This document shows positions 11,501-21,100 of a stretch of DNA of 40,518 nucleotides, one piece after another (within the stretch, counting starts at the first letter, position 1; every line of letters begins with the position of its first letter). A program made the position numbers and the translations under genes. The notes beneath the pieces were generated by a model. That model had not been told where the DNA came from, did no database searches, and was given only the letters and a program-made list of their open reading frames with translations. Source of the stretch: Polyrhizophydium stewartii. Lineage: Eukaryota; Chytridiomycota; Chytridiomycetes; Rhizophydiales. The DNA lies in NCBI GenBank assembly GCA_027604665.1, contig JADGIZ010000027.1:1-40518 (forward strand). Direction: 5' to 3'.

Positions 11501-13577
11501 CGCATGTCCGCATATGTGCTGCAGTCATGCCTGTATGCCAGCGACGCGCGACAGCAGAGCCTTGCCAAGCACGTGCGTGATGCCGAGGCAAGCCTCAAGC
11601 GGGGCTCGCACATCCCGACTTGCCAGCCAGCCATTCCGAAAACCATCGAGCTCGTCGGGGATTGCCTCACCGTTCTCGAGCAGCGCGATCCCGATCGCGT
11701 GCCTGAGTCGGCGGTGATCCGCTACGCGGCTGCACACGAGCTCACAGTGCGCTTGCAGCGCGATACGCATGTGAGCGCCGAGGCGACGCTGTTTGATCCA
11801 TGCGCGCAGGACGCCGTTACGTCTGGGTTCAAGTACTTCATGTCTGTGCTGCGGAGTGGCATCGCGACGGACGAGCAAATCCTTGACATGGTCCGGAACA
11901 TTATCCGCGTCGTCTTCCGCCGTCCGATCCGAATTCCAGTCTTCATCAACGTGCGCTTCGCGTTTGATGCAGGAGTACTGCTGGCGCAGCTGCGGCACCG
12001 CTTTGTGACAGAATCTGTTGGCTGGCGTATACTGAGCCACAATGCCGAAAGACTGCTGTCGTACGTGCTTCTGGAAAAGAGTGACGGTGGCGGGCACGAC
12101 CACGAGACGATCCGAGCAACGCTTCTGTCGCTTATTTCGCTTGCAGTAGATTCTTCAGATGACGTCTCGCCGCCGGCGCGTTACCTGTATGATGCCGCAC
12201 GAGCATTCCGCATGCACCGCGCGATCGTGACCAAGGCCTTGGTCGGCGCAAAGCTCTCAGTCGAGGACTATCCCCAAACGATTCTTGCGGAGCTAGCATC
12301 GTACAAGACGCCGCAGACAAGCGAGCTAATGCGCGAAGTTCTCGAGAGCCACGACGTGCTCTATGTCGAGGACAGCCTGGTGCTCGATCGCAGCCGCATC
12401 GCGCGACTTCCTATCATCCACCAGAACGATCTGCTTGAATACCGATACTTTTTGGATCGCAGCATCTCGGCCGTTCGGCGCTTTGGCAAGCATGCTGGAA
12501 ACGACGACCGTTATGCATCGCTCGTGCACCTGCTTGACCGACTCCACCGGCTCATGTCGGAAAAGTACGCCTGGTACGCCGACTTTTGCCTCAGTTATAC
12601 AGGCGATCAGAGCCCGGCCACGCTTCCTGCGGCCGCGGGCTCTGCGGCGCTGGGCTGGCTCCCAGCATCTTTGCACACAGCGCCTCCACCAAACGCCTCA
12701 GATCTAATCGAATATGCCGTGAAGGCTGCGGATCTCGGCGAGGATGCAAGGCTCGAGTGCGGCAGCCGCGCTCAGCGACTCGCATTCTACTCGCTGCTGA
12801 GCGGGTCGCGCACGACACCGCCAGCGCCGACGGCACAGTCGTCAAATGCCACACCTTTGCAGACGCCTGACCAGGGCAGCGCCGATGCCGACCTCGGCTC
12901 GGGCGTGGCCGCCTCGAGCAGCACGCCGCAGACGGCGCCGGCGCCGGCTCCGCCTGCCGCGATGCCTCCAGCCAGCGGGTCGGCTCGCGCACGGCGCTCA
13001 GGCAAGCGCGATAAGCCAGCCTCGCCGCCAGCGGCCGACACGACAGTGGCGTTTCACAGCATGTCTGTTCCGTTGGTGGTCGTGCGGGCGGGCCAGGAGA
13101 TGACGAGACTGGCGCTGGCATCGCTGGGGCAGTTTGAGCTGACGGGCAGCAGCGAGTACCGCAGCGAGGCCGAGACGCGCTGGAGGGCGCTGCTTGCGCT
13201 GGTGCGCGTGGCAGTGACCGGCTCGACGGACATGGCCGAGGTGGGTCGCAAGCGGTGCAGGGCGGTCGTCATTGTGCATGAGGGCTGACACTGGACACGA
13301 CCAGATGCGACCTGCCCCCGTGCTGTCTGCGCGCGCACTGCAGCTCGTTGGCTCGTTCTTTGACACGGATCAGACAGTCGGCTGCGGGCTGCGGGGCTGC
13401 CCGCTGCTGGCGACGCCGCCCAACCCGTTTCTGGCGACGTTTTCGGATGCAGGCTCTGCGGGCACCCGCCGACCGACCAAGGCGACGCCGGCCGACGAGG
13501 ACGAGGACCAGACCGTGTTTGCTTGGGTCGCAGCGCATGTCGCGGCGGCGCAGTCGACGAGCGTCGCAGCCGAATGA
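2581..13577 (+). CDS. CFAP54: Cilia- and flagella-associated protein 54 (central apparatus)
   Basis: Large helical scaffold of the axonemal central pair (C1d projection in Chlamydomonas). Exons 2581-8078, 8168-10809, 10884-11211, 11275-13240 and 13305-13577 keep phase and give 3568 residues, close to the roughly 3100 of animal CFAP54. The N-terminal third contains VLEHVGWVLLCLEDHKPF followed by LAWRMECYTVFFKYC, which aligns with the family's N-terminal helical domain. A fibronectin-III-like segment lies near residues 1265-1370, followed by LPLLLCWGFLSEIA-type helices as in the family. Ser/Ala linkers lie near residues 170-220 and 486-597, an Ala-Lys-Glu repeat near 1855, and an Arg/Ser-rich stretch just after it. 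The intron 2 donor is GTGCGT at 10810; the GTGACA four bases later breaks phase. The ATG at 2581 is the first in frame. An out-of-frame ATG at 2549 could lower initiation. The SLBP stop is only 79 nt upstream. The extreme C-terminus is not recognisably conserved. Confidence 0.87.
8232..8294 (+). repeat. 9-nt coding minisatellite (Ala-Lys-Glu)n in CFAP54
   Basis: Six perfect copies of GCCAAGGAG are followed by one variant (GCCAAAGAA) and a further degenerate half copy. They encode an (AKE)n charged single helix at the start of CFAP54 exon 2, embedded in a longer Lys/Glu/Ala helix. The near-identical copies suggest recent slippage, so copy number may vary between strains. Because the unit is 9 nt, changes stay in frame. 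Confidence 0.95.
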
Positions 13578-13726
13578 ATGCCGCGCCGCGTCCGCCTTGG
13601 ACGCGGGGGCGGCCTACCTCGCTGTGCAGTGCGGTGCCGTGCAGTGCCTTGCCGCGCACCGCGCAGTGCCAGCCCGGCCAGCGCCGTCAAGAATGACGCC
13701 GTTTCGGGTTTCCCCCACAGCCAAAC

Positions 13727-15505
13727 ATGCAGATGTTCTTCAAGCAACCACCGCCGGGCGTCCGCGGCGCCGAGCCCGACTCACTCTGGCTGGACGGCCC
13801 GCCCGCGCGCCTCGGGTCGCCCGGCGTCTCGCCCGCGCGGTCACCGGCCCGCTCGCCCGGCCGCTCGACAAGCCCCAAGCAGCGCCGCCGCCGGTCCGGC
13901 AACGGCATCAGCGCGCACGACACCGACGCCAGCTGCGGCGAGTGCGACCCCGACCCGGACGCGGCCGGGTGCGCCGCGCCGGTCCCCATCCCGCGCGTGC
14001 GCAGCACGGGCAGCATCGGCGCCAAGAGCGTCGCAAGCACAGGCAGCAGCAGCGCAGGCCTTGCCGACAGCGACACCGAGCACGCCCCTGCGCGGCGCAA
14101 GCTCCAGCAGCAGCAGCAGCAGCAGCTTGGATCGCAAGAGCGTAAGAGTGGCGTGGCGTCCCAGCGGCAGGCGGCCGGACAGGCGCTTCTCGGCGTCTGG
14201 CTCGCGCTCGACGGTGCCCTCACGGTGCTCACGTCGCAGCGCACGCGCAAGCACCTGCTCGTCGTGCTCGCCATCCTGCTGGCGTACTCGGCGGCGTCTT
14301 ACGCCCTTGTGCAGATGGTGTTCCTGCCCATGACGCTTGTGCGCATCACGGCGTCACATCTCGGGCACAGCGTGCACACGGCACTCGACAGCGCGGCGTC
14401 GTTCGTCGAGGACTGCGTGCGCTGGTGGATCCTGGCATCGCCCGACATTGGGCTCTACTTTGTGCGCTACCTGTACCCCGACCCGCTCGACACCCTCTTC
14501 TTCGACACTCTGCGCGACATCACCGTGTCGCACAACATCCCCGACCCGCGCAAGGCCCGCTTTGCGCTGCGCTTCTCGCAAGCCAACCTCGATGCTCGCG
14601 ACGACCCGCGCTACTACCCGAACGCGCCCGTCGACGCCGCCGAGCTCGACGGCATCCCCGTCGCGCGCCGCGTGCGCGCTGCGGTCAAGGCCGCCGCCGA
14701 GGCCGCCGCGGCTGCCCTGTCGGAGACGATTGCCGCTGCTGCTCGCCCGATCACGAGCGCATCGGCGCACGGCCACACCCGCACCCACACGCAGGCGCAA
14801 GATCGCGATCCGGCCGCCCAATACGACAGCGACCAAAGCGACCACGGAGAGCACCTGCACCAGCAGGCTGCCGCCCTCGGCCGCGACTCGTCGATCCCCG
14901 ACCGCATCGCGCGCCGGCTGGAGCGTCTCCGCGGCATGGGCATCGTCCCGCGCCAAGGGATCTCGGTGCGGATGATGCGCTACCTGTCCCGGTACATGCG
15001 CCGCCTCGCCTTTGTGCTCGTCGTCAGCCTGCTTTCCAAGCTGCCGCTGGTCGGCTGGCTGTGCTGGCCGGCTGCGTCGTTTGCCTTCTTCCGCGGCATC
15101 GTGGGCTGGCGGATCGCAGCAGGCATGTTCGCCTTTGGCGTCATCTCGCCGCCATGGTGGCGGTTTATGCGCGGGAGGCTGCTGCGCGGCACCTTTGCCT
15201 TCCGCGCGCTGGGCCGCGAGCTGCTCGAGCCTTACCTGTGCCGCTCGCTCATGACGTCCAAGGAGGTGCGCTGTCTGCCTTGCTCGCCTCGCTGCCCGGC
15301 GTCTGTGCTGACGCCCGAGTCCGGGACGCCGCAGATGCAGGCTTGGATGCACGAGAACCAGCTGGTTGTTTACGGCTTCACCGCCGTCTTCTATCCGCTC
15401 ATATCGCTGCCGTGGGTCGGCCCGCTCTTCTTCGGCATCGCACAAGGCGCCGCCGCCCGCCTCAGCCTCGAGCTCTTTGACGTGCACGACTACAAGGGCA
15501 GGTAG
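13727..15505 (+). CDS. Multi-pass membrane protein, EI24/RRT8-like
   Basis: Exons 13727-15265 and 15335-15505 give 569 residues. The 69-nt intron has a GTGCGC donor and a GCTGAC branch point. It contains no stop in frame, so unspliced mRNA would insert 23 residues. The N-terminal 170 residues are basic, Pro/Ser-rich and disordered, with a seven-Gln tract. Hydrophobic segments lie near residues 176-200, 424-474 (two spans around the kink KLPLVGWLCWP) and 519-555 (YPLISLPWVGPLFFGIAQGAAARL region). Paired helices with a P-x-x-G kink and a small-residue final helix resemble the EI24 family and its fungal RRT8/LDS relatives, some of which localise to lipid droplets and the spore wall in yeast. That assignment is by pattern only. 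A pyrimidine-rich CCCACAG just before the ATG may be the end of a 5'-UTR intron. The gene follows CFAP54 by 149 nt. Confidence 0.7.
   Translation: MQMFFKQPPPGVRGAEPDSLWLDGPPARLGSPGVSPARSPARSPGRSTSPKQRRRRSGNGISAHDTDASCGECDPDPDAAGCAAPVPIPRVRSTGSIGAKSVASTGSSSAGLADSDTEHAPARRKLQQQQQQQLGSQERKSGVASQRQAAGQALLGVWLALDGALTVLTSQRTRKHLLVVLAILLAYSAASYALVQMVFLPMTLVRITASHLGHSVHTALDSAASFVEDCVRWWILASPDIGLYFVRYLYPDPLDTLFFDTLRDITVSHNIPDPRKARFALRFSQANLDARDDPRYYPNAPVDAAELDGIPVARRVRAAVKAAAEAAAAALSETIAAAARPITSASAHGHTRTHTQAQDRDPAAQYDSDQSDHGEHLHQQAAALGRDSSIPDRIARRLERLRGMGIVPRQGISVRMMRYLSRYMRRLAFVLVVSLLSKLPLVGWLCWPAASFAFFRGIVGWRIAAGMFAFGVISPPWWRFMRGRLLRGTFAFRALGRELLEPYLCRSLMTSKEVRCLPCSPRCPASVLTPESGTPQMQAWMHENQLVVYGFTAVFYPLISLPWVGPLFFGIAQGAAARLSLELFDVHDYKGR
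14105..14125 (+). repeat. (CAG)7 tract encoding polyglutamine
   Basis: Seven uninterrupted CAG codons lie in the disordered N-terminus of the EI24/RRT8-like protein. A pure triplet run is prone to length change. Confidence 0.97.
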
Positions 15506-15789
15506 AATCAGCTTCTGCACAACCCCCCCCCCAGATCTAACCCACCCAAGCGCGAGAGCGATACCAGCCTACAGCAGCCGCGAGCGCGGCATCACCCACC
15601 CCTTTCCCGCGCATCCTCCTTCCACACAACCCATCAAACAAACACCCCTGTGCATTTGGTCTGCAGCAAGCCTGTCAGCTGCCTCGTCGCGGCCGCACCC
15701 CTTGCCGCTGCGCAGATGCGGGAAGCGGCGCGGGTGGTCCCGATCCCGCCACATCGAGCTCGGGAGCACTTGTCGCCGTTTGCGACATC
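15506..15789. other. Intergenic region upstream of CHID1
   Basis: The 284 nt between the membrane-protein stop and the CHID1 start carry a run of ten C (15523-15532) and a C/A-rich plus strand with runs such as CACACAACCC and AAACAAACACC. These are common in fungal promoters and 5' leaders. I see no clear TATA box, ORF of note or RNA gene. Confidence 0.6.
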
Positions 15790-17149
15790 ATGGGCTGCTC
15801 GCTGCCGCTCGCACTGCTCGCGCTCGCTCTCGCGGGGTCTGCGTGCGCGCAGCTCGTCGCCATGGACCCGTCGGACCCGTACGGCCGCGTCCTCGGCGCG
15901 GGCTCGCTCGGCAGCAGCGTCTTTGAGCGCAGCCTCGTTGTCGCCGACGTCTCCGCCGCGGACATTGCCCAGGAGCATGCAACGTTCGCGCAGGGCCTTG
16001 CGCACCACCGCATCTTCGACCGCACCGTGCTGGCGTACGTCACGCCTTGGAACGCCCACGGCTACGACGTCGCCAAGACCTTCCGCGGCAAGTTCACCCA
16101 CCTCGCGCCGCTGTGGTTCCGGTTCAAGCGGCAAGACGGCCGCATCACGGTCGAAGGCGAGCACGACGTTGATGCCGGCTGGATCGCGGACGTCCGAGAG
16201 CCGAGCCCACAAGGCCAGCGCGCGCTCGTCGTGCCGCTCTTCCAGTCGGGGCTGTCGCAGGACGACTATGCGGCCGTGCTCGGCAATCCAGCCATTGCCG
16301 TCGAGCTTGTCGAGCGCCTGGTCCAGACTGTCAGGTGCGCGCGGGACGCCTCAGCCGACCAGCGCATCCCGACCTGTGCGCCTGCTGACTGGCCAGGCCT
16401 CGCAGCAAGCACGGCTTCGACGGCATGGTGCTCGAGATGCCCATACCTGCGCGCTATGTCATGGGAATCGCCAAGAAGCTCTCGGCAAGCCTGCGCTCGG
16501 AGGGCAAGCAGCTCATCTGGGTTATCCCGCCGCGGCACTCGTACATGCCCTATGATCCATTCGACTTTGGCGACTTCGCAAACATGGAGCCGCTTGTCGA
16601 CTTCTTTTCACTCATGACCTATGACTTCTCGCCATACCAAGGCGCCGGCCCCAACGCGCCGCTGCAATGGATCGCCGACAACGTCCAGCGCATTTGCGAG
16701 AACGAAGACTCGCGCCACAAGATTCTGATGGGCATGAACATGTACGGCTACGACTACGACCACACGCTCAAGCGCGGCGATGCAATCATAGGGCCCAAGA
16801 TTGTGTCCGTTCTGAGCAGTACCGAGACACACATTACTTGGGACGACGAGGCCGGCGAGCACAAATTCCAATACACCGACGCCGAATCGCACTCGCACAC
16901 CGTGCACTACCCCACATTGATGGTGGGTGAATGCATTGATTTGCGCGGGAGGGGCCACAGGTATGTGTGCTGACACCGCGCCGCAGTCCATCCAGCAGCG
17001 TATCGAGCTTGCCAACGAGCTCGGTGTGGGCCTCTCACTTTGGGAGATTGGCCAAGGCCTCGACTACTTTGTGAGTTTGTGGCCGCCTTCAATCGTTGCC
17101 GATGAGACTTGTCTTCTGACGCGCGCTGGTGCAGTACGAGCTCATCTGA
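15790..17149 (+). CDS. CHID1: Chitinase-domain-containing protein 1 homologue (secreted GH18-fold lectin)
   Basis: CHID1 (stabilin-1-interacting chitinase-like protein in mammals) is a secretory-pathway or lysosomal protein with a GH18 TIM barrel that binds sugars. Exons 15790-16334, 16397-16922, 16987-17070 and 17135-17149 give 389 residues, against 393 in human. A signal peptide is clear (hydrophobic core [12 protein letters not shown], likely cleavage after Ala20). Diagnostic stretches are [46 protein letters not shown] and, across two introns, [22 protein letters not shown] and [14 protein letters not shown]. The equivalent of the GH18 DxxDxDxE signature reads FDGMVLEMP, so the usual catalytic Glu position is Pro, as expected of this non-chitinase branch. 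The last exon carries only four codons plus stop. Intron 1 has a second usable acceptor 9 nt downstream (exon from 16406), which removes three residues just before the signature and gives 386. Confidence 0.93.
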
Positions 17150-17160
17150 GGCAAATGAAC

Positions 17161-17166
17161 TTTATT
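17161..17166 (-). promoter_or_regulatory. AATAAA polyadenylation signal of the unknown 313-residue gene
   Basis: On the minus strand AATAAA begins 30 nt past the stop of the 17196-18137 gene. It sits only 12 nt beyond the CHID1 stop on the other strand, so the 3' UTRs of the two convergent genes must overlap. Confidence 0.7.
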
Positions 17167-17195
17167 GCCCTCGAGGCGTATCAGACTGAGACCGC

Positions 17196-18137
17196 TCATC
17201 CGTCAGACATATCGCTCGTCGACTCGCTTTCGTCACTGCGCGTTCGGTCGTGCGTCCGGGCCGCGAATGTGCCACGGACGCCAGCAGATGCTGCGCTGTT
17301 TCTGCTGATACTGCGGCTGCTTGGCGCCATTTCCGATTCGCTGGTCACGGTCGGCGGAGCCATTTCCTCGTCTTCATCGGCAGCATCGCTGCCAAAGACG
17401 TGCTGCTTGACCGCTTTGACAGCTTGGCGGTATTTCATCTCACCAAACAGATACGTAAGCTCGTCCTTGAGCTCGCCGTCGAGAAAGTCTTGGAACGAGA
17501 CAATCTTCTGCCCCGGATTGAGCATGCCGCTTCGCGACCACGACTGCGACATGCGCTTGCGAGGCCAGTCGCGCAGCACCACACATCCCTCGCGCATGCG
17601 CGCAAAGTTCGCGCTCGGATCCAGCCGCTTGCTATTCGAAGGCGTCCGCACGCGCTTCTTGGTGACGCTGCCTTCTCGAGCGCGGTTAGGGCTGAGCGCC
17701 GCGTCGACATCGCCGCCACTGCCGGCTCCAGCGCTGGTCGCAAAGCGCGGGTCGGCGGGCAGCACGACAAAGTGGTAGAATGTCTGGCTCGGGGCGGGTG
17801 CCATCTGCTGGAGCTCAAATAGCGGCACAACGCCCGACGTGCTGCTGCGGACCGAGCTCGCTGCCGTACCTGCTTCGGTTGTCGACGCGCGCTCGGCCGA
17901 TGCCACGCTCGGCGATACAGATCGCCCCGCATCCACAGATGCCACCTGTCGAGCAGCAGCTGGGCCGGGCTGCTGCTGCGCTTGAGCCTGCGGCTCGGGA
18001 GCGGCCGTCGTCGATCGCAATCCGGCAGACTCGCGCGGGCTGCCCGCCTTGCCTGGAGGCGGACGCGGCGTCAGGCGGGACGTGCTGGCAGTCGCCGTGG
18101 AAGCTGGAGGCACAATTCGTCGTGCGCGAGATGCCAT
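17196..18137 (-). CDS. Unrecognised 313-residue protein
   Basis: Single-exon frame with an ATG at 18137 and an AATAAA 30 nt after the stop. I do not recognise the family. Residues 1-110 are Ala/Pro/Ser/Gln-rich and look disordered. The likely ordered core is about residues 113-255. It starts with [15 protein letters not shown], continues through basic [14 protein letters not shown] and [20 protein letters not shown], and ends in a helical segment [20 protein letters not shown] with [16 protein letters not shown]. The last 55 residues are acidic and Ser-rich. There is no signal peptide and no membrane segment. It lies 59 nt downstream of PTPDC1 on the same strand, behind DNAH10, so a flagellar role is an inference from position only. 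The conserved-looking core makes a real gene likely. Confidence 0.72.
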   Translation of the reverse strand: MASRARRIVPPASTATASTSRLTPRPPPGKAGSPRESAGLRSTTAAPEPQAQAQQQPGPAAARQVASVDAGRSVSPSVASAERASTTEAGTAASSVRSSTSGVVPLFELQQMAPAPSQTFYHFVVLPADPRFATSAGAGSGGDVDAALSPNRAREGSVTKKRVRTPSNSKRLDPSANFARMREGCVVLRDWPRKRMSQSWSRSGMLNPGQKIVSFQDFLDGELKDELTYLFGEMKYRQAVKAVKQHVFGSDAADEDEEMAPPTVTSESEMAPSSRSISRNSAASAGVRGTFAARTHDRTRSDESESTSDMSDG

Positions 18138-18156
18138 TTTAGAGAAAGCCTGTGCG

Positions 18157-18168
18157 ACAGGCGCCTGT
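18157..18168. repeat. 12-nt perfect palindrome ACAGGCGCCTGT
   Basis: The palindrome lies in the 59-nt gap between the PTPDC1 stop and the ATG of the unknown gene, 20-31 nt upstream of that ATG. The half-site GCCTGTGC also occurs directly repeated at 18148-18155 and 18163-18170. It could be a dimeric transcription-factor site or a hairpin in the PTPDC1 3' UTR or the next gene's 5' leader. Confidence 0.5.
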
Positions 18169-18196
18169 GCTCTTTACTGCGCGCAAGTCCGCGTCA

Positions 18197-21100
18197 TTAA
18201 ACGGGGACTACAGGTTCGTTGAGAAACACATTACACGACGTAATGAACGTGGCGTACGACTCATCGCTTTCGCGGTTGATGCCGTTCTCGCCATAAGCGG
18301 TGTAGATGGTCGCGAGACGCTGGTCCCGATCCGAGCATAGCTGCGATAGGTGATCGCGCTGGCCATCCGGGATCAGTTTCATCTCTGCTAGTCTCTCAAT
18401 GAAGTTGGAGATCTCAAGAAACTCGATTGTCTCGGAGTGCTTGAGGACCGGCGCACCTTGGCTCGAGCAGCTGCTCTGCATGCGTGGCCGCTCATCAAAG
18501 ACGTCGTTGTGTATCTCGGCGCGCAGGTGGTGAGGCTTTGCAGCCTCGGAAGTGGCATTCGACGCTGGCATATCAAGCGCATTCCGCAGACTGTTGATCG
18601 ACGTTTGTAACAGCTTCCCAACTGGGATCTGTGAGATCCCGCCAAAGAGCGAGTCCTTTCGAGGGGCTCGATCTGCGCCGGAAGTCTCGGTATCACCAGA
18701 TTTGTGCTCTTTTGTGTCGTTCGATGCTGTGTATGCCGACCCAAACGAAGGAATCACGCTGCGCAGGCCGGATATCGAAAGCGAGGTCTTGAGAGAAAGC
18801 TGGTCCTTGGCGGACGCCTCGCGCTTCCTCGATGCTTGCGCGCTCGGCTCGGACAGCTCCGGAACCGAGGACGACGGCTTTTCCGAAGAGTTTCCATGGG
18901 GCAGTGCATTTTGGGAGCTAGATACCCCCGCACTCGAAGCAACTGTGTTGATCGCCGAGAGCACAAGGTTCGTTGCAGACTTGATCGACATGGCCACTCC
19001 ATCATCTTTGTCGCGAGTCTTGTCGCGACGAGTCCGCGCGAGATTCTCAAGTGAGTTGTGGCCGTCTCGCGACACATAGTCAACGATGTTGAGGGCAGGC
19101 GAAGCGTCGTGCACGATCGAGAACGACTCGACCGACATGGCCCGCGTCTCGTCGACGCAGGTGTACGCCTTGTAAATGTACCGCAACAGTTCGACGAGCG
19201 GCGCCAGGGAGGACGGAGGATCTTCGACTTCCATAAGCACATAGCTCTGCTTCGGAGCAAGTTGGGGCGTCTGAGGCGACAGGGGCTGGCTGGAGGACTG
19301 CTCTGGCATCGTCGTACCAATCTGAGCTGGATTTGCTTCAGTTGCGATCTGAGTAATCATTGTAGTTGATGCAGCCCGTTCAATGGTGCTGTCAAGAGCT
19401 TGAGCCGACGACCACTCTGTCTTGTTCGCCAGCGGCATCTGCGAATCATCGGGCAACGGCTTGGGTGTTGAAGCAGGATCTCCTGTCGCCGATACAGATG
19501 AAGATGCGCCAGTTTGGGAAGAATGCGCCGAAGTCGGAGCCGCGGAGAAGGCGCCACTACGCAGACTCGATTGTTCCTCTGGCTCGTGCGTGCCGCCTCT
19601 TGGGCTCGTATCCGCCGACGCGCACGAGGTCGGCTTTGCTGCCGGCTGCAGAGACGGGCTAAGCTCCGCCGCGCTCCTTGGGCCTGGGTCAAGAACAGTC
19701 GTGATACGCGGTGCGTCGGTCGAAGTTGCATCCCCAAGCGACTTGCGCAGTGTTGACGGTGTGCTGACGGTCAGATTGGCGTTGGGCTTTCCGAACGCGC
19801 GCGACACCTTTCGCGAGATTGCGCTGGCTGCAGAGGCCGATGCACCAAGTGCCTCGCGTGCCACCGCGGCGGGAGTCTGCGCTGCGCGCGAAGATGCCTT
19901 TGGACGGGAGCTGCTTTTCCCCTGCTGCTGAGGCGGCGTTGGCGCACGCCTCCAGTGCATATAGGGGTGCGAGATTGTGCTGCGCTGCGACGAGACAAGT
20001 ACCGCAAGCTGCTCAAACACTTGGTCGAGCGTCGTCTTGGAAATGGCGGGCAGCTTTTGCATGCATGTATTAATGCATCAGCATGAGTCTCGCACACTCG
20101 CGGCACCGCAAGTCGCGGCCAGACGCCTACCTTGCGAAATAGCGAGAGCAGAAAGTTGGTGGTCTGGAATACATCGCGGTCGATCTGCATAACAGCATCC
20201 TTCATGTTGCCCTGCTTGCGCTCGATGGCCTCAATCTGCTCGTTGGATACGAGCGGGCTCTTTGGGAAAAGTTTTGTAAGCATGTTGGTGTAAAGATCCA
20301 AGATGATACCACCATCCAGGATTGCTCACTCTCAGAGACGTGATAAAATGCAGAAGCAGCGTGACCAGAAAGGCAACGTCAAACTCGTTTTCCACGACGC
20401 CCCAGTATCCGTCGTTAATGTCCGCCTGGAACGCAATCATCTTGGGCTCAAACTTTGCAATGCCTTCGAAAGACAAGAAAGCGCTGAGCATCCTGTGCAC
20501 ATTGACCGTGCAGCTTTCCTCGGAGCCAGCGCAGAGACGCAGTATCTGTCCCACGGTTCTGTAGACCAGCTTGAAAGCAAATCATATCAGCGGCGTGAGT
20601 GTCCAGTGGCGGTTTCAGTGCTGCCAGATCTCGCACCTTGGGTACAGACCGCAGATTGCGTTGCTCAACGCCGTGCAGGTACTTTTTCTGGTGCTCGAGG
20701 AGCTTCTGGAGCGTGAACGACTCGACCTTGTGAGGCTCGCGCTGGGACTTGATCGTGCACCTCGGAAACACAAGCCTTAGCCTGCCCAAGTACTCCTCGA
20801 AGCTGCTCACAAAAAGAACTTGCTTCTTGGTCTGGACGGACAGTGGCCTGATGCCGCCCAAAGCGTCAGTGCTTTGCCAGCACATTCGCCACGAACCAGC
20901 GCGCGTGCTTGCCGTTTGGACCGCACTTGAAATATCGCCTACGACCTCTGTAGTCAGCGCAACGTGCTCCTACGGCTGGTGACCCAGCCATCGCGGGCAT
21001 TACCGTCTCGGCTGGCATATTGAGTCCGTAAACCAAATAGCACGCGATGGTGAGGCCTGTGCGTCCTGTGGCCAGAGTCAGCCTGTGCGCGTGCTCGGTC

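Noticed and set aside
13241..13288. CFAP54 ending at the stop at 13286-13288 by read-through of exon 4
   Set aside because: A good donor (GTGGGT), a GCTGAC branch point and a phase-0 acceptor at 13304 support a fifth exon.
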